Of a DNA stretch of 64,000 bases, positions 46,588 to 57,900 are shown piece by piece. Positions within the stretch are counted from its first letter, which is position 1. Every line of letters starts with the position of its first letter. The notes under the pieces were generated by a model. The model was given only the letters and a program-made list of their open reading frames with translations. It searched no databases and was not told the DNA's origin. This stretch comes from Syncephalis plumigaleata (taxonomy: Eukaryota; Zoopagomycota; Zoopagomycetes; Zoopagales; Piptocephalidaceae), in assembly GCA_025201365.1 (NCBI GenBank), contig JAIXMF010000002.1, positions 2,108,001 to 2,172,000 on the forward strand. Direction: 5' to 3'. Both the position numbers and the translations under genes were made by a program.

Positions 46588-47601
46588 AATGACTCGTTAA
46601 ACAATAAATTCACGGCAAGGAAGAACGTGGAGAAAAATGAGAATCTATCGATTGAAAAAAAGAAAATTAAATAGTGTAAATACATGGTTCTTCCAACCGA
46701 TAAGCACAGTTATTCATTAACTTTTGTGTTTATTAATGAATCATCTTGCACAGCTGTTGGCATCATTATCGCATTGCTATTATTATTGAATAGCTGTCAT
46801 GGCCCTAGCAGTTGAGGATTATTGCTTTCACATATAAAATACGTAAGCTTTATTATTATAGCTATTATTTATTGTAAACAGCAAAAGACTAGCAGCGCAA
46901 ATTGAATGGAAAAGTATTGTAACTCTAACCACATTAAACTCTTCTTGTTTCGTTACATTCGTTATTTATTTAATAGTTGCATGTGTGTGTTTGCTTGAGT
47001 AACGAGTACTATGAACGTCGCTTTGTATATTCTTTGTAGTCAACTACGAAGAAGAAGATACTATAGGTAGAGAAACGACATCCAGGTTACTCGTATAGTT
47101 CAAGGGCGTTGGCGCAACCAACGTGGCTACACATGCAATGCAGTCAGTATAAATGGGAGGTAGTAAAAAAGTACTACAAACAGTGTCTATGAAACAGAGG
47201 AAGGAGCACTAAAATGTATATGAATCTAATTCAAAAATACAAACAAAAACAAAAGAGATATTGGCATATTTAAAGAAGGAAGAAAAAAGTACTTATCGAA
47301 ACTAAGCATAGCGGTTACAATAAATGAAGAGTTAAACAAAAACAAATACAGCTTAAAGTGCATGCAAAAATAATGCCGTCCATCTAGTCTGGTTTCTACA
47401 AAAAAGGGATTGCTGACGGCATGGTGGATGGTCTAGTTGACAATAGGGTTACTTAAGTGGTATAGTAGTAGTAGTAGTAGTAGTATAACAGGAGGGAAAC
47501 GGGTTAATAGTTATTACGGATGCGGATGCAATATTATGTGGGTCGGAGCTTAGAATGTAAATGATCGATGTATATGTACACTCTTGCTTGCTTGCTTGCG
47601 T
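46588..47601. other. Intergenic region with inverted repeats
   Basis: About 1 kb, no gene seen. It holds CGTTGG-CGCAA-CCAACG (47107-47123), a small hairpin, and ATGCCGTC (47373-47380) with its inverse GACGGCAT (47415-47422). A (TAG)n tract lies at 47463-47485. A stretch around GGTTCTTCCAACCGAT (46687) resembles 33069, upstream of microexon gene A. Confidence 0.45.
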
Positions 47602-47892
47602 CTATGGATTGTGATAGCACGGATTGATACCATCATAGTCAGTGTCTGGCGGCACTTGAAGCTCGTCCTCTTCTTCCGGTAGGAACTCAATGTCTATAGC
47701 ATCGGGCACATTGGCAGGAGGACTGGACGGTGGCGATGGTGGTGGCGATGATGGTGCTTGATCTTGCTCGCCTATGAATATGAACAAAACATGATTAATA
47801 ATAGTATCTAATCTACAAAAAGCGCACCTACTCAAATAAGCTACAGTAGCCTGGGATAACACCCAGTGAGGTTCAGATTGCGGAGAAGGCAT
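47602..47892 (-). CDS. Small acidic, proline-rich protein, unidentified
   Basis: Two exons (47892-47832, 47771-47602) join in phase (A/GTAGGT donor, CATAG acceptor) to 76 aa. It begins MPSPQSEPHWVLSQATVAYL, continues with PSSPPPSPPSSPP and an acidic DIEFLPEEEDELQVPPDTD, and ends CYHNP. There is no signal peptide or helix. Function unknown. Confidence 0.45.
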   Translation of the reverse strand: MPSPQSEPHWVLSQATVAYLSRCAFCRLDTIINHVLFIFIGEQDQAPSSPPPSPPSSPPANVPDAIDIEFLPEEEDELQVPPDTDYDGINPCYHNP

Positions 47893-49494
47893 ATCGAGTG
47901 TAGTTACAACAGTTTAATGATTGAACAAAAAGGCGGGGGAAGTCACGCTTATTTATAGCGATTGCCTTCCATGAAAAGATGTTTTCAATGCTGTAGATAC
48001 ACTGACATTCGAGAGTGTATATGAGTTATTTCTTGTCACTGAAGGCAGTGTGTTAGTTGTAAACTGACTGAAACGAGCGTAAACGCGTGGACGTGCAAGC
48101 CAGCAAGCAGTGAAGAGACTAACTGTAACATCCGTAGCAGTAGTAGGAATGGCACAGGTAGCCATCCTAATCGATTACCTTTTTGGGTATTAAATCCGCA
48201 CTATGCGTTAATTGACATCCGCGCCTGTTACTTGCGCGATAAAGATGACCACATATCGCTTTGCCTCCTTGTACCCTTTGCCAAGATAGGAAGGGCAGTA
48301 TATACAGCGGTCTTTTCCACGCATGCAATGCGTCATATTCAGTATGACCATAAAGCTGTCGGCTCTTTTTCCTATACTTTACAAGTCGATTGACCTGAAC
48401 ATTGACAGCATTAGCGACATGGCTGCATAATCACTGGCGAATCTTGTTCTGAACCAATCAAGGCCGGTTATCATATCAAAATTATAGGTAACAATGCAAC
48501 TAACAACGTGATGTAAACACGCACGCACGTTTATTATTACAAAGGACAACGGAGCAACGGGAACGAGTGTACGAGGAATGGCGCACAAATGTCATAACAA
48601 ATGGACAGTGTGACAAAAAACATCTCTCGCGCTATTTGTTTCTATATTCGAAACATGTGATGCATTTTGCGTTGACATCGGATAGCCATCTAAACGTTCC
48701 TCATAGATCATTCCAAGGAATGTCCATTGCCACACATACACACATACATGGCTTGTTATCTATCATCATTCCTTAGTGGAAATTGATCATGTAATTTAGT
48801 AATTAAATATTAGCAAAATATGTTCATCTATCGAATTAATAACAATGCAATGTATTAGCATTTTAAGCAGTCATTTACTCGATATAGTATTTTAAGGGTG
48901 TCATACCAATAGCAACAATAGGAACGGCAGTAGTTGCAACAGGCACTAGACAGACTAATTTCATTCAATAACGCTTATTGGTGGAGTTAGTGCACATGGT
49001 TTACTTTGCTATGAAAGAAGGTTGCCTTTTTCAGCCAATTCAAAACAAAACTAATGAACCGTATTTGCGTTACCGTGTCGTTTCGCTACTGTTTACTGCG
49101 CGTGTGTGTGTATACGACGTACTGACTCTCATGCCAAGCGCCTACACATGCATGAACACACGCGGAACACACGAAACGAATGGCTACCTCGTCTTCTTCT
49201 TTACAAGTCGACAGTCAACTGCAATGTCGCTACTAATGTTCGGAATGACACCCCCTTTTGCCGATGTAGCGTGATCATGCGCCATTAATCAGCTTTATGA
49301 TAACGCCGATAGCAAGGAGGTTTCACCACTGGATTGGCCTTTGCAATACTATTTTTGGCCTTGTTCTCTCGCTTGCTCGCTCTTCTACTTTACATGATCT
49401 GCCGTAACACACTACCATGCGGTACATTCGTTATTAGCAAAGCATATTAGTCATTCCCCAGACCGAATAGATACAAGTGATTCAATACTATTTA
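47893..49494. other. Intergenic region, no convincing gene
   Basis: About 1.6 kb. A minus-strand 70-codon frame (47953-48165, MATCAIPTTATDVTVSLF..) and a plus-strand 98-codon frame (48978-49274) have no domain, splice or signal-peptide support. The rest is AT-rich. Confidence 0.4.
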
Positions 49495-50852
49495 TTAATA
49501 TCTTGATTTCTTTTGAGTATGTTCACTACGCAGTAGTTTGCTACCTAATAATACTCGCTTCCTAGCTGCGATAACTTCTTCAGATGGTGGTTTTACGGTG
49601 GTTTTCACTGTTGCACGTTTGCCTTTTACTTTCTTCGTAGGCAGTACCGATGAATGATCAGTGCTGCTACTGCTGCTACTACTACTACGAATGGTATCGT
49701 TTGCATTGCGTTTACGTTTCGCTTTTCCTTTCTTTGGCTCATCATCGTTATCATCGCTATCATCATCAATGTCCATTTTCTCAATCTGTTCTTGTTCCAA
49801 TTCTGATAATGTATCTTCCTTCTCTAATGGATCAGTGGTAGTTGCCGCTTCACGTTGCTTTTCCTCCTTACGTTCCAAGTATTTCGCATCAATTCTACGT
49901 CCATCTAGCACACGTAGACGTGGAAACCATAAGCGTATCTAGTATGATGGCATCATTAGCGTATCTCATTTAGTTGCATCAATTGTACACCTACCGTTTC
50001 TGTATAATCATCTCGATCGGCAATTGGATTGCCCTTTAGTGTTAGATTATTAAGCCATTTTACTTTGCGAATTGCTTCCAATTGACTAGTGTCATTAGTT
50101 AGTTGGTTAATCGATATCAGCGTAACTAGTTAGTCATTTCATTAGTCTACTTACTCCCATGATTGAATGATATTATCTCCTAGATCTAATACTCTAATGT
50201 TGACCGGCAATTGCTCCGCAGATAGTTGGTGAATCTTATTGCCTGACAATCGTAGTTCACGCAGTTTAAGCAATTTCCGCATATCCGGCATTGCTCTTAG
50301 CTTGTTATGAGCGGCGCTTAGTTTAATGAGTTCCGGCAATCGATCCAACATCGGTAGTTCCTCGATCTGATTATGCGATACCACTAACGCAATCATTCGT
50401 TAACTACCATTGCTATCTACCATTCATTGCTTACCCAGTGTGTTCAGTTCAGGTAGACCAGACAACACATCTACTCGTTTCAATTTATTGTGATTAAGCA
50501 TAAGTGCACGTAATCCTTGACACTCGTTGATGCACTCGGGCAGTAGTTTAATCTGATTACGGCTCACATTTAGCACATGTAGCTCTTTGGGCAGCCAGGT
50601 GACCCAGTCCAACTCGGTGAGCTCATTGCCCTGCAGTACAAGCTGAGTGACGCCGCTACATTTACGTAGACCTGATAGCGCATCATGGTGTCGGATGGCA
50701 TTATCGGTCAAATCGATTCGTTTAACCGCCGGTAATAAACGGGATAAATCCTCAATGTGCGAGATATCCCTGCCACGTAACGACAAGCAAGTAAGGCGTG
50801 CCAATGGCTCATTAGGCAGTAATTCAGCCAATGTAGCAGCGGTTAATTTCAT
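49495..50852 (-). CDS. Leucine-rich repeat protein with basic nuclear-type tail
   Basis: Four exons (50852-50435, 50383-50155, 50085-49995, 49938-49495) give 393 aa. About ten LRRs of 21-23 residues fill residues 1-240: LTCLSLRGRDISHIEDL, VKRIDLTDNAIRHHDAL, LHVLNVSRNQIKLLPE, LRALMLNHNKLKRVDVL, LRELRLSGNKIHQL. An LRR-cap-like end follows (LKGNPIADRDDYTETIRLWF). The last 130 residues are charged: acidic DIDDDSDDNDDEP then KKGKAKRKRNAN, several Ser runs and RATVKTTVKPP, compatible with nuclear localisation. The fold resembles U2A'/LRR-cap nuclear proteins; I do not recognise the exact family. Confidence 0.75.
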
Positions 50853-51000
50853 TCTAGTATAAATTAAACGGTTGAATTATTTTACGACAAAAGGTGTGAT
50901 ATGCGGATTGCCTTTCATTAAAAAAAGAATAAAACTTTTTCTCTCTTTCATACTTGCTCTTCCACTCTATTCTGCTCTATTCTGCTCTATTCTCGTTCTA

Positions 51001-51185
51001 GCAAACTGATCTGTCTATATTAAACGAGGCCAACATCAACATGAAGCTATTCTCTTTTTAGCCAGTAAGCAAATGAGACAAGTTCCTCATTTAGTGTCCA
51101 TGTCATTCGTTATTTCTTTGTACAGCAACAAGTATATCTACAAAATTACTTAATCATTTATTGAATAAATATGTTAATCTGTATT
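51001..51185 (+). pseudogene. Collapsed third copy of the microexon gene family (leader joined to 3' end, array absent)
   Basis: Upstream (50940-51000) lies the same TCTGCTCTATTC pyrimidine tract and CTGTCTATATTAA as before gene A. Then comes the leader GAGGCCAACATCAACATGAAG with a short MKLFSF frame that stops at once. Directly after a GTAAGC, the sequence continues as CCTCATTTAGTGTCCATGTC and ATATCTACAA..TTATTGAATAAATATG, the 3' untranslated region of gene C (57807-57898). The whole microexon array is missing. It looks like a deletion product of a third family member. Confidence 0.65.
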
Positions 51186-51674
51186 AATATACGTGGTGTT
51201 CAATACAATCATCTCAATAGAATATAATCAGCCATGATGGTTGTAACAGTATAAGTGACAATATTGATGTAGTATTCTGGTAATTTTGATATGTAGGTTC
51301 AGACAACGGACGGAGCACACGTTTACACGACATGGCAGACATTAACAATGACAAGTCAGCGCATATTTTGTTGTTTAATTAGTATCAAGTAAATGTAGCA
51401 TCTATCATCAATCAATGAATAGTGCTGTCATGTTAATAGATACTAGTAGTTGTCATTGTAGATTAGGTTAAAGTGTCTAGATATGATCAATTCGATTGCG
51501 TATCTACTGTTCGATATCCATATGATTGACATGACACAATTGCAGCCTGTTTGATGTTCATTAGGTCAAAGGTGACATTCATGCATGGTAGCATCATTCA
51601 GAAGCAATTATTGAATATGCGATTATATCGATTTGTCTATTCTGCAGGACATTGTTGTATTACGCCTATTCCAC
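51186..51674. repeat. Duplicated upstream segment before microexon gene C
   Basis: The part 51218-51345 (AGCCATGATGGTTGTAACAG, TTCAGACAACGGACGGAGCA, TTACACGACATGGCAGACAT) is a diverged copy of 33320-33450 upstream of gene A. No gene is seen in the rest. Confidence 0.5.
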
Positions 51675-51683
51675 CTATAAATA
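51675..51683 (+). promoter_or_regulatory. TATA-like box of microexon gene C
   Basis: CTATAAATA lies about 150 bp upstream of the leader ATG at 51826, similar to the CTATAAAT of gene A. A (TTTG)n tract at 51770-51797 separates it from the leader. Confidence 0.45.
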
Positions 51684-51825
51684 AACAATGCTAATCGATT
51701 TATCTTATCATCATCATCATCAGGTGTGTCTACTCTTTTTATTCTATTCTATACTCATTACTCCATTTCGTTTGTTTGTTTGTTTGTTTGTTTGTTTATC
51801 TTGCTCTTCCATTGGACAATATCAA

Positions 51826-54800
51826 CATGGAATCATCTGCTGATAACAATAATAACAATAGCCAGCTATAGTCAATGCTACAACATCCGTATCATCAAAT
51901 TCCTCTGGTATTTCTATCATCATCATTATCATCGATACTAGTCAACATACTAATGTAATACTACTATCTAATGGTCTTTCTAATGACAATCAATAGATGG
52001 TAAGTCTATATCGTATGACATTGATTGCAATGCTAATGATGATGCCACTATGATGCTGTCAATCATAGCTGGTGAGTTAAATAACGAGTAAGGATGACAT
52101 CTATCGTGTTGACTGAATGTAAATCAAAATCATATGTTACTATTATAGAAGCAGACGTAAGTTGATATTCTGTCTAAATAAACATACAATGTACTAATTG
52201 CAATACTCGTATGATAGGAGGTGAGTTGTGAATCACGATGATACTATGCCATACGCTCATTGGAATGTGGCAATCGATTCCCGTATGATTATCATGCATA
52301 GGAAACGTAAGCTACTAGTATCATTGCAATGAGCCATTTGATTCACGTATGATTGCATGCATTAGTGGGTAAGCGAGCACTCGTTGGAATGTGGCATTCG
52401 ATTCACCGATGATGACGCGTACTAGATTGTAAGTGGGCGGTATTCTGATTGCAGTATACGTCATACTAATTGCAATGGCACAATTGCTTCACTTGTCATT
52501 TCACATACACATGACAGCATGTAGGTGATCATTTCGATCATAGCATACATGTGCTCATTACAAGTTGACATGTCATGATACGTGTACGATGACCTGTAAC
52601 AGGATGTAAGTTGCTAGTCTAGCATATCGTATAATGTACTAATAACAACAACAACAATCATCATTCTCTTCCATATGATTGCACTAGTATGTAAGTGGAC
52701 ATTTCCATACTAATGCATGACGTGTTAATAGCAATGCATCACACACACATATATATATATACATAATAGATTGTAAGAAGTTAGCATTCCAGTCTTACTA
52801 GTCGATGTACTTATTACTCTATGGCATACAATTCACATATAATTACGAGTAATAGTATGTAAGTGATGATCATTGCAATGTGCGATCAATTAATTACAAG
52901 CTGATTGACAATTCACGTATGCATCCATGTAACAGAGGGTAACTAGACATTCCTATCGTGATATGTGATGTGTTAATCGAAATGAGTAACATGATCATGA
53001 TGGATGATTACACGGCATAGACTGTAGGTTGTCATTCTAGTGTCAGTATACGGCATACTAATCATAGTATCTATTTATTATTATTATTACAATAATAGAG
53101 GCAAGTCATTATGATGACTATAGGATACGATATGCTGATTGTAGTATGATACATGATTGACTTGTAATAACACATGCAGAAGCAAGTAAGCTAGCACTCC
53201 AATAATAATCACAATAATCATAATGCTTCATACAATTCATATACGTGTGGTGTGGTGTGTGTATGTTGATCACACGACTTAGGATGTAAGTTAACATGTG
53301 GACTACAATCCCAGAAATGTAGCTCACCTATGACTATGGAATACAATAGGCTGTAAGTTATTGTTTCGATTGAAGCGTACGAGACATTAATTGGAGTGTG
53401 GAATACAATTCACGTACTATTACGTATAACAGAAGGTAAGCTAGCATTATAATGACGATAGAGCACATATTAATTGGAATGAGACATGCGATCTGTATAC
53501 GAATACGTACAGCAAATAGTAAGATAGTACTATGATGACGATAGAGCACATATTAATTGGAATGAGTCACGCGATCTGTATACGAATACGTACAGCAACT
53601 AGTAATATAGTATTATGATGACAATGAGTGATGTATTAATTGTAACATGGCATACGATTTTCGTATGACTATGAATGACAGGGAGTAAGTAAACATACAG
53701 ATTTCACCATGGATGAGCTAATTATATTGTGAAATCCATGTATGATTATGCATGGCAGCTTGTAAGTGGGCATAATGCCTACAGCATACAATGAGTTAAT
53801 TGCAAATTAATATACAATTCACGTATGATGACATATAACAGGCTGTAAGTCAACAGTGATTACAGAATGCAATCAGCTAATTATAATTTGGTGTAAAATC
53901 CAATTATGATTACACGCAACAGGAAGTAAGTTTGCATAGCAATTATAGCATACTGAGAACTAATTCTAATTGGTGTACAATTTACTTACACTTTTGCACA
54001 CTAGGCGGTAGGTCAGAAGAGTGATTATAGCACACAATGAACTAATTGTAAATTGACGTACAATTACTTGTGCTTATGCATATCAGATCGTGAGTCATAA
54101 TAGTAACTACAACATGCGCTGGACTAATCGTAAATTGGTGTATGATTCACTAATATTTGAATGCGACAGAGAGTAAGTCGAAATAGTGATTATAGCATAT
54201 GATGAACTAATTGTAAATTGGCGTACCATTCACGTATGATTACATGTAACAGAAAGTGAGTCAAAATAGTGATTGCAGCATACGCTGAACTAATCGTAAA
54301 TTGGTATGGAACTCGTGTATTATTACATGTAACAGGAAGTAAGTTTGCACAGCAGTTGCAGCATACAATGAACTAATTGTAAATTGGTATGCAATTATTT
54401 GTGCTTGAACGTGACAGATAGTAAGCCGAAATAATGACTACCGTATACGGTGAACTAATCGTAATCGGTGTACAATTCACTTACGCCTATGCGCATCAGT
54501 GGGTAAGCTAAAATAATGGTCATTTCATACGATGAACTAATTGTAAGCTGGTGTATAATTTGCTTATTGTTATATGTAACAGATAGTAAGCTAGCATTAT
54601 CATTACAGGATACGATGTGTTAATCGTCATGAATACAATCCATATGTGATTACAAATGATAGGAGTAAGGTTTTTAAATGATAATGCTGATGGACTCATT
54701 GTAAAATGCTCTATGGTTCACATATGCTTACATTTAATAGGAGGTAAGCTGGCAGGTTGGTTACAAGATGTGACATGCTAATGGTAATGCCATTGAATGA

Positions 54801-57800
54801 TTCACATAAAACTGCAAATGTTAGAGGGTAAGTCAGCATTCCAGCTAATTTCCACAGCACATTAATCGTACTGTGATATACTATTGACTGTTGATCATGT
54901 ATGAAAGGAAGTAAGTCATCATTCTGATTACAATCTGCGGTATACTGATTGTAATGGGATATATGCTTGTATCATTATTATTATAGAAAGTAAGCAGACA
55001 CCGAATGATAATGCATCACGCACTCATTACAATGGGATTACAATCCACGTATGATCATTTACAGAAAGAAGTAAGTTTCATCGCTTGATTTGGTCAAGCA
55101 TCTTGTGAAGCTAATCCATTGTTGTATTCCCTAGTTGGAGGCTGAGAAGCAAAGTGTAAGTTGATGTCACGATTACAATCTACGGTATACTAATCGGAAT
55201 GTGACAAATGATTGATGCATGGCCCAGTTGGAGATTGCGAATCAACATGTAAGTTGATGCCGCGATTACAATCTACAGTCTACTAATCGAAATACGATAT
55301 ATGCTTGTATCGCTATAATAGAAAGTAAGTTGATATCCAAATGATGATCCCTCGTGCACTCATTACAATTGGATATGTAATCCACATATAATCATGTACA
55401 GAAAGAAGTAAGTTTTATTGTTTGATTCGGGCAAGCATCGTGTGAAGCCAATCCACTATTGTATGACCTAGTTGGAGGAAGCGAATCAACATGTAGGTTG
55501 ATGTCACAATTACAATATACGGTATACTAATCGGAATATCACAAATGATTAACGTATGACTGCATGATAGCTTGTAAGTTAAACGTGTCAGCTTATAGAC
55601 ATGAAGCATTAATCATAGTGTGACATACAATTCCCGTATGATCATGGATATTAGGATGTAAGCTAGCATTGTTAGCATTGATACATCGATCTAACTGCAA
55701 TGTGGTAAACAACTCGCGTGTGATTACATATGACAGCTTGTAAGTAGGCATTGTAATCACGGCATGCGGTGTACTGATTGCATTATGGCACATGATTCAC
55801 GTATGGTTGTGTGTGGTAGTTTGTAAGTTTACTATTCTTGTTACTCCATACGAGACATTAACTGGAATGGGACGTACAATCCACGTATGATTATGCACAT
55901 CAGGGAGTAAGTCAGCATTCATGTTGTAATACGATATTGGTAGCTGATAGTGATTTGGCATATCATTCATATATGTGTGCATGTGTGTGGATAATAGGCC
56001 GTAAGCTAGCATTCTAATGGCAATTTGACGATGGACTAATAATCATAATGACGTGATGTACACCCACAAATGATCATAAATAATAGATGGTAAGAAAGTC
56101 AACCTATTCATTGGGATAGTATAGTCGCTAACTGCAGCATGGTATCTCATTCGTATATGTTTACGTGTCATAGGCAGTAAGTGAACATTCGAATGTTATC
56201 GTATGGTAGATTGATTGCAGTATGATGGTATATGTTTCATGTATGGCCACATTCTATAGTTTGTAAGTGGGCATTTTGATTGTAATGTGGCATACAACTC
56301 ACCTATGATTATGCGTGATAGGCGGTAAGCAGGCATTCTTATCCCGATATACGACATGCTAATGGCAATGTATGGCATACAATCCATGCATGACCATGTA
56401 TGATAGAAGAAGGTAGGCTAGCATTCTAGTTGCGCGTATTCTCCACTAATTGCAATACGGGATACGATCCATGTCTATGTGATTGCGTATGATAGCAAGT
56501 AAGTTGACGTATTGTTGCCGTGTATGTCGTGCTAACAACATCATCATCATGCCATATGATTGACGTATAACTATTGAACAGAAGGTAAACTAGTATTTCG
56601 ATCAGAATAGACGATGTGCTCATTGTAATGTGGACATGATTCATGTACACTTCTATACACTAGGATGTAAGTCGATAGTGCTGTTGCATTCTATGGTGCA
56701 CTAATCATGAGACAACATACGACTCACATTTGATTACGTAGAATAAAGGGCAAGTGGACATGTCAATGGCAATTTGCAATACGCTAATTACATTGCGACA
56801 TTCAATTCCCGTATGATTGTGAATGACAGGAGGCAAGTTGGCATTTCTAATGACAATCTATGGCGTGCTAATTGCAATGTACACCATATGGATCGTGTAT
56901 ACTCATGTATAATAGCATGTGAGTGAGCACTTTTACTTGCAATAGGTGATATGCTAATGACGATATGTGGCATACGATTCACGTATTACCGGATTAACAG
57001 AAGGCAAGCCAGTGATTTGATCGTGATATGTCGTGTGCTAATGGCAATACGACATGCAATCCATGCATAATCACATACAACAGGAGGCAAGTCAATGGAT
57101 TGATGACAAGCTATGCTATGCTAAATGCAATACGAGTTGACTAATATACGATAATGGGCAATAGAAAGTAAGCTATCATCTCGACTACGATGGATGATTC
57201 ATTGATAGCAACATGTAACATGGCTCACTCACAATGGCACAACACAGGATGTAAGTCAAAAGAAGGCATAGCCATGGTGCATGATGTACGACTAATTGAT
57301 GCGTGATATGCAATTCGGTACAATCATATCGAATAGCAAGTAAGCTAGTATTTCCGATGATCGTGTATGATTACTCAACCATAATGTGCTACTCGATCCA
57401 TGTGGATTGTAAATAATAACAATAATAATAGGAAGTAAGTGGGCATGTCAATCAATGTATACGCATTACTCATTGTAATGTGACATGTTCTCCACCTATG
57501 CTGACATACATCAGATTGTAAGCTATCTTTCCGATTACCATAGACTATACACTGATTATAATCAATGTAAAATACGATATGCGTATGATTGTATGATAGC
57601 TTGTAAGTGGGCAGTATGACGATAACAAATACCACATTAATTGTAATGGAATACACGTCAATTGTTAAGACATCTTGAGGAATGGTAAGGCAATAATCCA
57701 CCATAATCATAGCCATACTAATCCATTATGATTACAGAGCAAGACAAGGACATCATCAAGTAGATATTATAGGTATTCAAGTCAAGAATGTATTGGTGCA

Positions 57801-57900
57801 AGACCCTCATTTAGTGTCCATACCATTCAAGTCATTATTCCTTGGACCAAGAAATATATCTACAAGATTATCATTCAATCATTTATTGAATAAATATGTC
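51826..57900 (+). CDS. Microexon gene C: about 70 microexons encoding a Lys/Glu-rich coiled-coil-like protein
   Basis: The leader (ATATCAACATGGAATCATCTG) resembles gene A, but the first exon is unclear: the ATG frame at 51826 stops after 14 codons and I cannot place the first donor (perhaps GTATTT at 51908). From 51997 to 57684 about 70 microexons lie between good splice sites; 56 are exactly 3 nt. Larger ones are 6 nt (53513, 53596, 55065, 55402, 56407) and 21 nt (55135, 55228, 55472). Read one codon per exon, the later half gives EREKKELEAEKQSLEIANQH, KKELEEANQHLDLFGAMAF, AKKQKD and EHKEKDQEILE, then a stop split between the last microexon (GAATG at 57680) and the final exon (57738 on). Exceptions one base short of a multiple of three: 52302, 53099, 54663, 56742. 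The exon at 52152 (5 nt) matches a 5-nt exon of gene A. Confidence 0.75.
52000..57737 (+). repeat. Array 2: tandem introns with microexons, about 82-nt period
   Basis: About 70 introns in 5.7 kb, related to array 1 but more diverged and with several local sub-families. Donors are mostly GTAAGT/GTAAGC, with GTGAGT, GTAGGT and five GC donors (53101, 56750, 56833, 57004, 57087). Branch-like CTAAT sits in mid-intron and a CACGTATGAT-type block follows. Two adjacent units (53453-53601) are almost identical, showing recent duplication. A higher-order repeat of exons AAA / AAAGAA / 21 nt lies at 54987-55492. Confidence 0.85.
57738..57900 (+). other. Conserved last exon and 3' UTR of gene C
   Basis: This segment is close to identical with 37533-37692 of gene A (GTATTCAAGTCAAGAATGTA, AATATATCTACAAG, TTATTGAATAAATATG). 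The preceding intron is also shared (CATACTAATCCATTATGA). AATAAA at 57889-57894 is the likely poly(A) signal. This shared end is the best evidence that the two arrays are paralogous genes. Confidence 0.8.

Noticed and set aside
47953-48165. A 70-codon minus-strand frame
   Set aside because: Threonine/serine-rich without domain, signal peptide or splice partner; too weak to call a gene.
48978-49274. A 98-codon plus-strand frame
   Set aside because: No domain or helix pattern and no intron support; likely chance.
51726-51941. A 71-codon plus-strand frame before array 2
   Set aside because: It runs through the (TTTG)n tract and the leader in a different frame. Phe/Ile/Tyr content follows base composition, and no signal peptide starts with ATG.
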